Source: REEB481 sp044360435 (GTDB lineage: Bacteria; Bacteroidota; Bacteroidia; NS11-12g; UBA955). Taken from it: DNA of 8,504 bases. How positions within the stretch are numbered: the stretch's first letter is position 1; every line of letters begins with the position of its first letter. Positions 6,338 through 8,504 of this stretch are shown one piece after another. The notes under the pieces were generated by a model. The model had not been told where the DNA came from, ran no database searches, and was given only the letters and a program-made list of their open reading frames with translations. A program made the position numbers and the translations under genes. The DNA is taken from assembly GCA_044360435.1 (NCBI GenBank), contig JBIKKI010000094.1:1-8504 (forward strand). Direction: 5' to 3'.

Positions 6338-7177
6338 ATGCCCTTAGATCAGGAGGAAGCCGAACCACAGGCAGAATTTCCCCATGAACGCAACATGTCG
6401 TTTTTTGATCATGTTGATGAATTGCGGCGGCACATCATTCGATCATTTGCGGCAATTTCTATTGGGTTTGTCCTGGCCTTTATCTACATCAAAGAGCTGG
6501 TAAGCGGTGTCATTTTTGCTCCGTTCAAAGGCAGCTTTTTCACCTACCGATTCATGTGCGATCTGGGTAAAAACCTCTTTGGTGACGATCGTATGTGCGT
6601 TGTTCCTCCGGTAATTAAAATCCAGAATCTGCAGCTGCAGGGGCAATTTGTTGCGGCATTTAAAATCGCTTTCATTGCCGGATTGGTACTGGCGTTCCCC
6701 TTTATCATTTGGGAGCTTTGGAAATTCATCAGGCCGGCCCTCAGTGATAAAGAAGTGAAGAAAACACGTGGCACCGTATTTTTTGTAGCACTGCTTTTCT
6801 TTACCGGTGTATTGTTCAGCTATTTCATTCTGGTGCCCATTTCGGTGAATTTCTTTGCCACCTTCAGCATCAGCGATGAAGTTCAGAACATCGTTACCAT
6901 GCAAAACGCAGTAAACTATGTGAGTTTTCTGTGTCTGGCTACCGGACTGGTTTTCGAACTTCCGGTGCTGATGTATGTTCTGGCCAGAGTTGGAATTCTC
7001 ACAGCATCATTCCTCAGAAAAAACAGGCGATATGCGGTGGTCATCATCTTCATCATCGCTGCTGTGGCCACACCTTCACCTGATATGCTCAGTCAGCTCA
7101 TCCTTGCGCTTCCATTGTACAGTTTGTACGAAATTGGCATTCTTATCGCTGCCCGTACAGAACAAAAAGATTCATAA
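6338..7177 (+). CDS. tatC: Sec-independent protein translocase subunit TatC
   Basis: TatC is the inner-membrane receptor of the twin-arginine pathway, binding RR signal peptides with TatB or a bifunctional TatA and exporting folded proteins. The 279 residues show the family start SFFDHVDELRRHIIRS (21-36) and six hydrophobic segments (about 34-54, 107-129, 147-167, 190-214, 232-248 and 251-271). Conserved points include FPFIIWELWKFIRPAL with E126, VFELPV (205-210) and TPSPD (245-249). The N-terminus has a 19-residue charged extension before the usual start. An internal ATG at 6395 is the alternative, but the first ATG is preferred because it follows fabG by 9 bases. The first periplasmic loop (about 55-105) is long and carries two cysteines, C74 and C87. 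An AGGAGG at 6351-6356 lies inside the gene too far before the internal ATG to be its ribosome-binding site. No tatA or tatB is in the window, so they must be encoded elsewhere. Confidence 0.94.
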   Translation: MPLDQEEAEPQAEFPHERNMSFFDHVDELRRHIIRSFAAISIGFVLAFIYIKELVSGVIFAPFKGSFFTYRFMCDLGKNLFGDDRMCVVPPVIKIQNLQLQGQFVAAFKIAFIAGLVLAFPFIIWELWKFIRPALSDKEVKKTRGTVFFVALLFFTGVLFSYFILVPISVNFFATFSISDEVQNIVTMQNAVNYVSFLCLATGLVFELPVLMYVLARVGILTASFLRKNRRYAVVIIFIIAAVATPSPDMLSQLILALPLYSLYEIGILIAARTEQKDS

Positions 7178-7182
7178 ACATC

Positions 7183-7623
7183 ATGACTGCATCACATACC
7201 ATTGCCGTTGGCGCTGACCACGCCGGATTCACCTTGAAAAATGAACTCCTGGCTTTTCTGCTGGATTTGGGTCATGAACCGCAGGATTTTGGTCCGGATT
7301 CTGCCGACAGCGTGGACTATCCTGATTATGCGCATGCAGTTGCCCAAAGTGTAAGTACCGGCGAGAATCAATTGGGAATCCTGATTTGTGGCAGTGGTAA
7401 CGGTGTTTGTATGGCAGCCAACAAGCATGCAGGCATTCGGGCTGCTTTATGCTGGAAGGAAGAAATAGCCGCATTGGCCAGGCAGCATAATGACGCCAAT
7501 GTTCTGTGTATTCCGGCGCGATATGTGACCAAACCAGCCGCCAAGAAAATCGTACAGGCATGGTTGGATGCTGCATTTGAAGGTGGGCGTCACGATCGGC
7601 GTGTAGCCAAAATTAACCTCTGA
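7183..7623 (+). CDS. rpiB: Ribose-5-phosphate isomerase B (RpiB/LacAB family)
   Basis: RpiB interconverts ribose 5-phosphate and ribulose 5-phosphate in the non-oxidative pentose-phosphate pathway. The 146-residue protein has the family motifs in order: VGADHAGF (9-16, with H13), VDYPDYA (44-50), GILICGSGNG (65-74) with catalytic C69, the substrate-binding RQHNDANVL (100-108, with H102 and N103), and the C-terminal signature FEGGRHDRRVAKI (132-144). Length and motif spacing are normal and no key residue is missing. The related galactose-6-phosphate isomerase subunits LacA/LacB are an alternative, but no lac-type neighbours are present and this is a single complete protein. It begins 5 bases after tatC and ends 3 bases before the next gene, so it is surely cotranscribed. 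There is no Shine-Dalgarno sequence; the start is the first ATG after tatC. Confidence 0.94.
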   Translation: MTASHTIAVGADHAGFTLKNELLAFLLDLGHEPQDFGPDSADSVDYPDYAHAVAQSVSTGENQLGILICGSGNGVCMAANKHAGIRAALCWKEEIAALARQHNDANVLCIPARYVTKPAAKKIVQAWLDAAFEGGRHDRRVAKINL

Positions 7624-7626
7624 GTT

Positions 7627-8504
7627 ATGGGATTGAAGTCAATACTGGCGAAACCACTGGCATCGGTGGTACGCAGGCAGATTGACCGCTGGAGTGCAGA
7701 CGGCATTGCCGCGCAGCGCAGGCAATTTGATGCCTTAAAAGTACAATTGTCTAAAACCGCCTTTGGTCGTGAACATGGCATCACCCCGAGCATCAACGCC
7801 GCTGAATTCAGCAGGCTGGTACCCATGCGCGATTACGAAGGATTGAGGCCCTGGGTCGATCGCATTCTGGCCGGAAACCATGATGAACTATGGCCAGGGA
7901 AACCCTTGTATCTGGCCAAAACTTCCGGCACCACTTCCGGTGTGAAGTACATTCCCATAACCAAAGAGAGTATGCCATTTCACATCAGCAGCGCGCGCAA
8001 TGCGTTGCTGTGTTACATCGCAGAAACCGGTCGGGCTTCATGGCTGGATGGAAGTCTGATATTTTTAAGTGGCAGCCCTGTTCTGGAAGAAAAAAACGGT
8101 ATGCTGAGCGGCCGTCTGAGTGGAATTGTGAACCACCATGTGCCAGCATACCTGCGCCGCAGCCAAATGCCTTCCTGGGAAACCAATTGTATTGAAGACT
8201 GGGAAGAAAAGGTGGATCGGATAGCCCGCGAAACCATCAATAACTCGATGACCCTGATCAGCGGTATCCCGCCTTGGGTTCAGATGTATTTTGACAGGCT
8301 GCTGCAGCTGAGCGGCAAAGAGCATATTCAGGAACTGTTTCCTCAATTTGAGTTGTTGGTTTACGGAGGTGTGAATTTTGAACCGTATCGCGAAAAGATG
8401 TTTCAGACCGTGGGGAAATCCATTCCTACCATTGAAACATATCCTGCCAGTGAAGGCTTCATTGCTTTTCAGGATCGCCAGTCGGAGGCAGCCTTGTTGA
8501 TGTT
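7627..8504 (+). CDS. GH3 auxin-responsive promoter family protein, putative acyl-adenylating amido synthetase (partial, C-terminus beyond right edge)
   Basis: Translation from ATG at 7627, 3 bases after the rpiB stop, gives 292 uninterrupted residues up to the window edge. The nucleotide-binding motif of the adenylate-forming (ANL) superfamily appears as AKTSGTTSGVKYIPIT (97-112). Further on are SGIPPW (212-217), LLVYGGVNFEPY (243-254) and TYPASEGFIAFQ (271-282), the last being the YxxSEG-type motif that contacts ATP and acyl substrate in GH3 enzymes. Plant GH3 proteins adenylate acids such as jasmonate or auxin and join them to amino acids. Bacterial members of about 500 residues are, as far as I know, mostly uncharacterised, so the substrate here is unknown. 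The N-terminal part (VVRRQIDRWSADGIAAQRRQF) is a helical region usual for the family. About two fifths of the protein, with the mobile C-terminal domain, should lie beyond the edge. The close spacing puts it last so far in the fabG-tatC-rpiB operon. Confidence 0.9.
   Translation, partial: MGLKSILAKPLASVVRRQIDRWSADGIAAQRRQFDALKVQLSKTAFGREHGITPSINAAEFSRLVPMRDYEGLRPWVDRILAGNHDELWPGKPLYLAKTSGTTSGVKYIPITKESMPFHISSARNALLCYIAETGRASWLDGSLIFLSGSPVLEEKNGMLSGRLSGIVNHHVPAYLRRSQMPSWETNCIEDWEEKVDRIARETINNSMTLISGIPPWVQMYFDRLLQLSGKEHIQELFPQFELLVYGGVNFEPYREKMFQTVGKSIPTIETYPASEGFIAFQDRQSEAALLM

Noticed and set aside
6351..6356. AGGAGG resembling a Shine-Dalgarno sequence
   Set aside because: It is inside the tatC N-terminal coding region and almost 40 bases before the next in-frame ATG (6395), too far to act as a ribosome-binding site; other genes here lack Shine-Dalgarno sequences.
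6629..6640. Palindrome CTGCAGCTGCAG in tatC
   Set aside because: It is a codon effect of Leu-Gln-Leu-Gln within the gene, with no sign of a regulatory role.
1..8504. Search for CRISPR arrays, insertion sequences, tRNA or rRNA genes, toxin-antitoxin pairs and defence genes
   Set aside because: I saw no regularly spaced repeats, transposase motifs, structural RNA signatures or defence-type genes; nearly all bases are explained by the seven protein genes and short intergenic regions.

Overview
The window looks like chromosomal DNA from a member of the Bacteroidota, perhaps an environmental lineage with roughly half G+C. Four things point there. The large central gene encodes a secreted protein ending in a type IX secretion (T9SS) type A sorting domain. 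No start codon has a convincing Shine-Dalgarno sequence. All four apparent transcription-unit starts are preceded by the Bacteroidota -7 promoter element TAnnTTTG. The TatC and GH3-family proteins also resemble those I recall from this phylum. I cannot assign a genus.

Layout. Bases 1-1478 (minus strand) hold most of a DEAD-box RNA helicase of the DeaD/CsdA type; its C-terminus lies beyond the left edge. Bases 1525-2796 (minus) hold a complete rarA (mgsA), an AAA+ ATPase acting at stalled replication forks. A 151-base divergent intergenic region (2797-2947) carries one TAnnTTTG element for each direction and a cluster of four TGCAT pentamers. Bases 2948-5458 (plus) encode an 836-residue secreted, probably surface-attached, beta-rich protein of unknown function. 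It is followed by a 10-bp tandem repeat and a strong GC-rich hairpin. Bases 5579-8504 (plus) form a tight four-gene operon: fabG, tatC, rpiB and a GH3-family gene cut by the right edge, with gaps of 9, 5 and 3 bases.

How the genes relate. The two minus-strand genes serve RNA remodelling/cold adaptation and replication-fork maintenance; each has its own promoter-like element. The plus-strand operon mixes fatty-acid elongation (FabG), folded-protein export (TatC), the pentose-phosphate pathway (RpiB) and a predicted adenylating acyl-acid-amido synthetase (GH3). No single pathway joins them, so the cluster is best read as a housekeeping operon with one poorly understood member.

I found no mobile element, CRISPR array, tRNA or rRNA, and nothing that convinces me of an undescribed system. 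The items most worth a second look are the nearly leaderless fabG promoter, the TGCAT cluster between the divergent genes, the uncharacterised T9SS cargo protein, and the bacterial GH3 gene in an operon with fabG.
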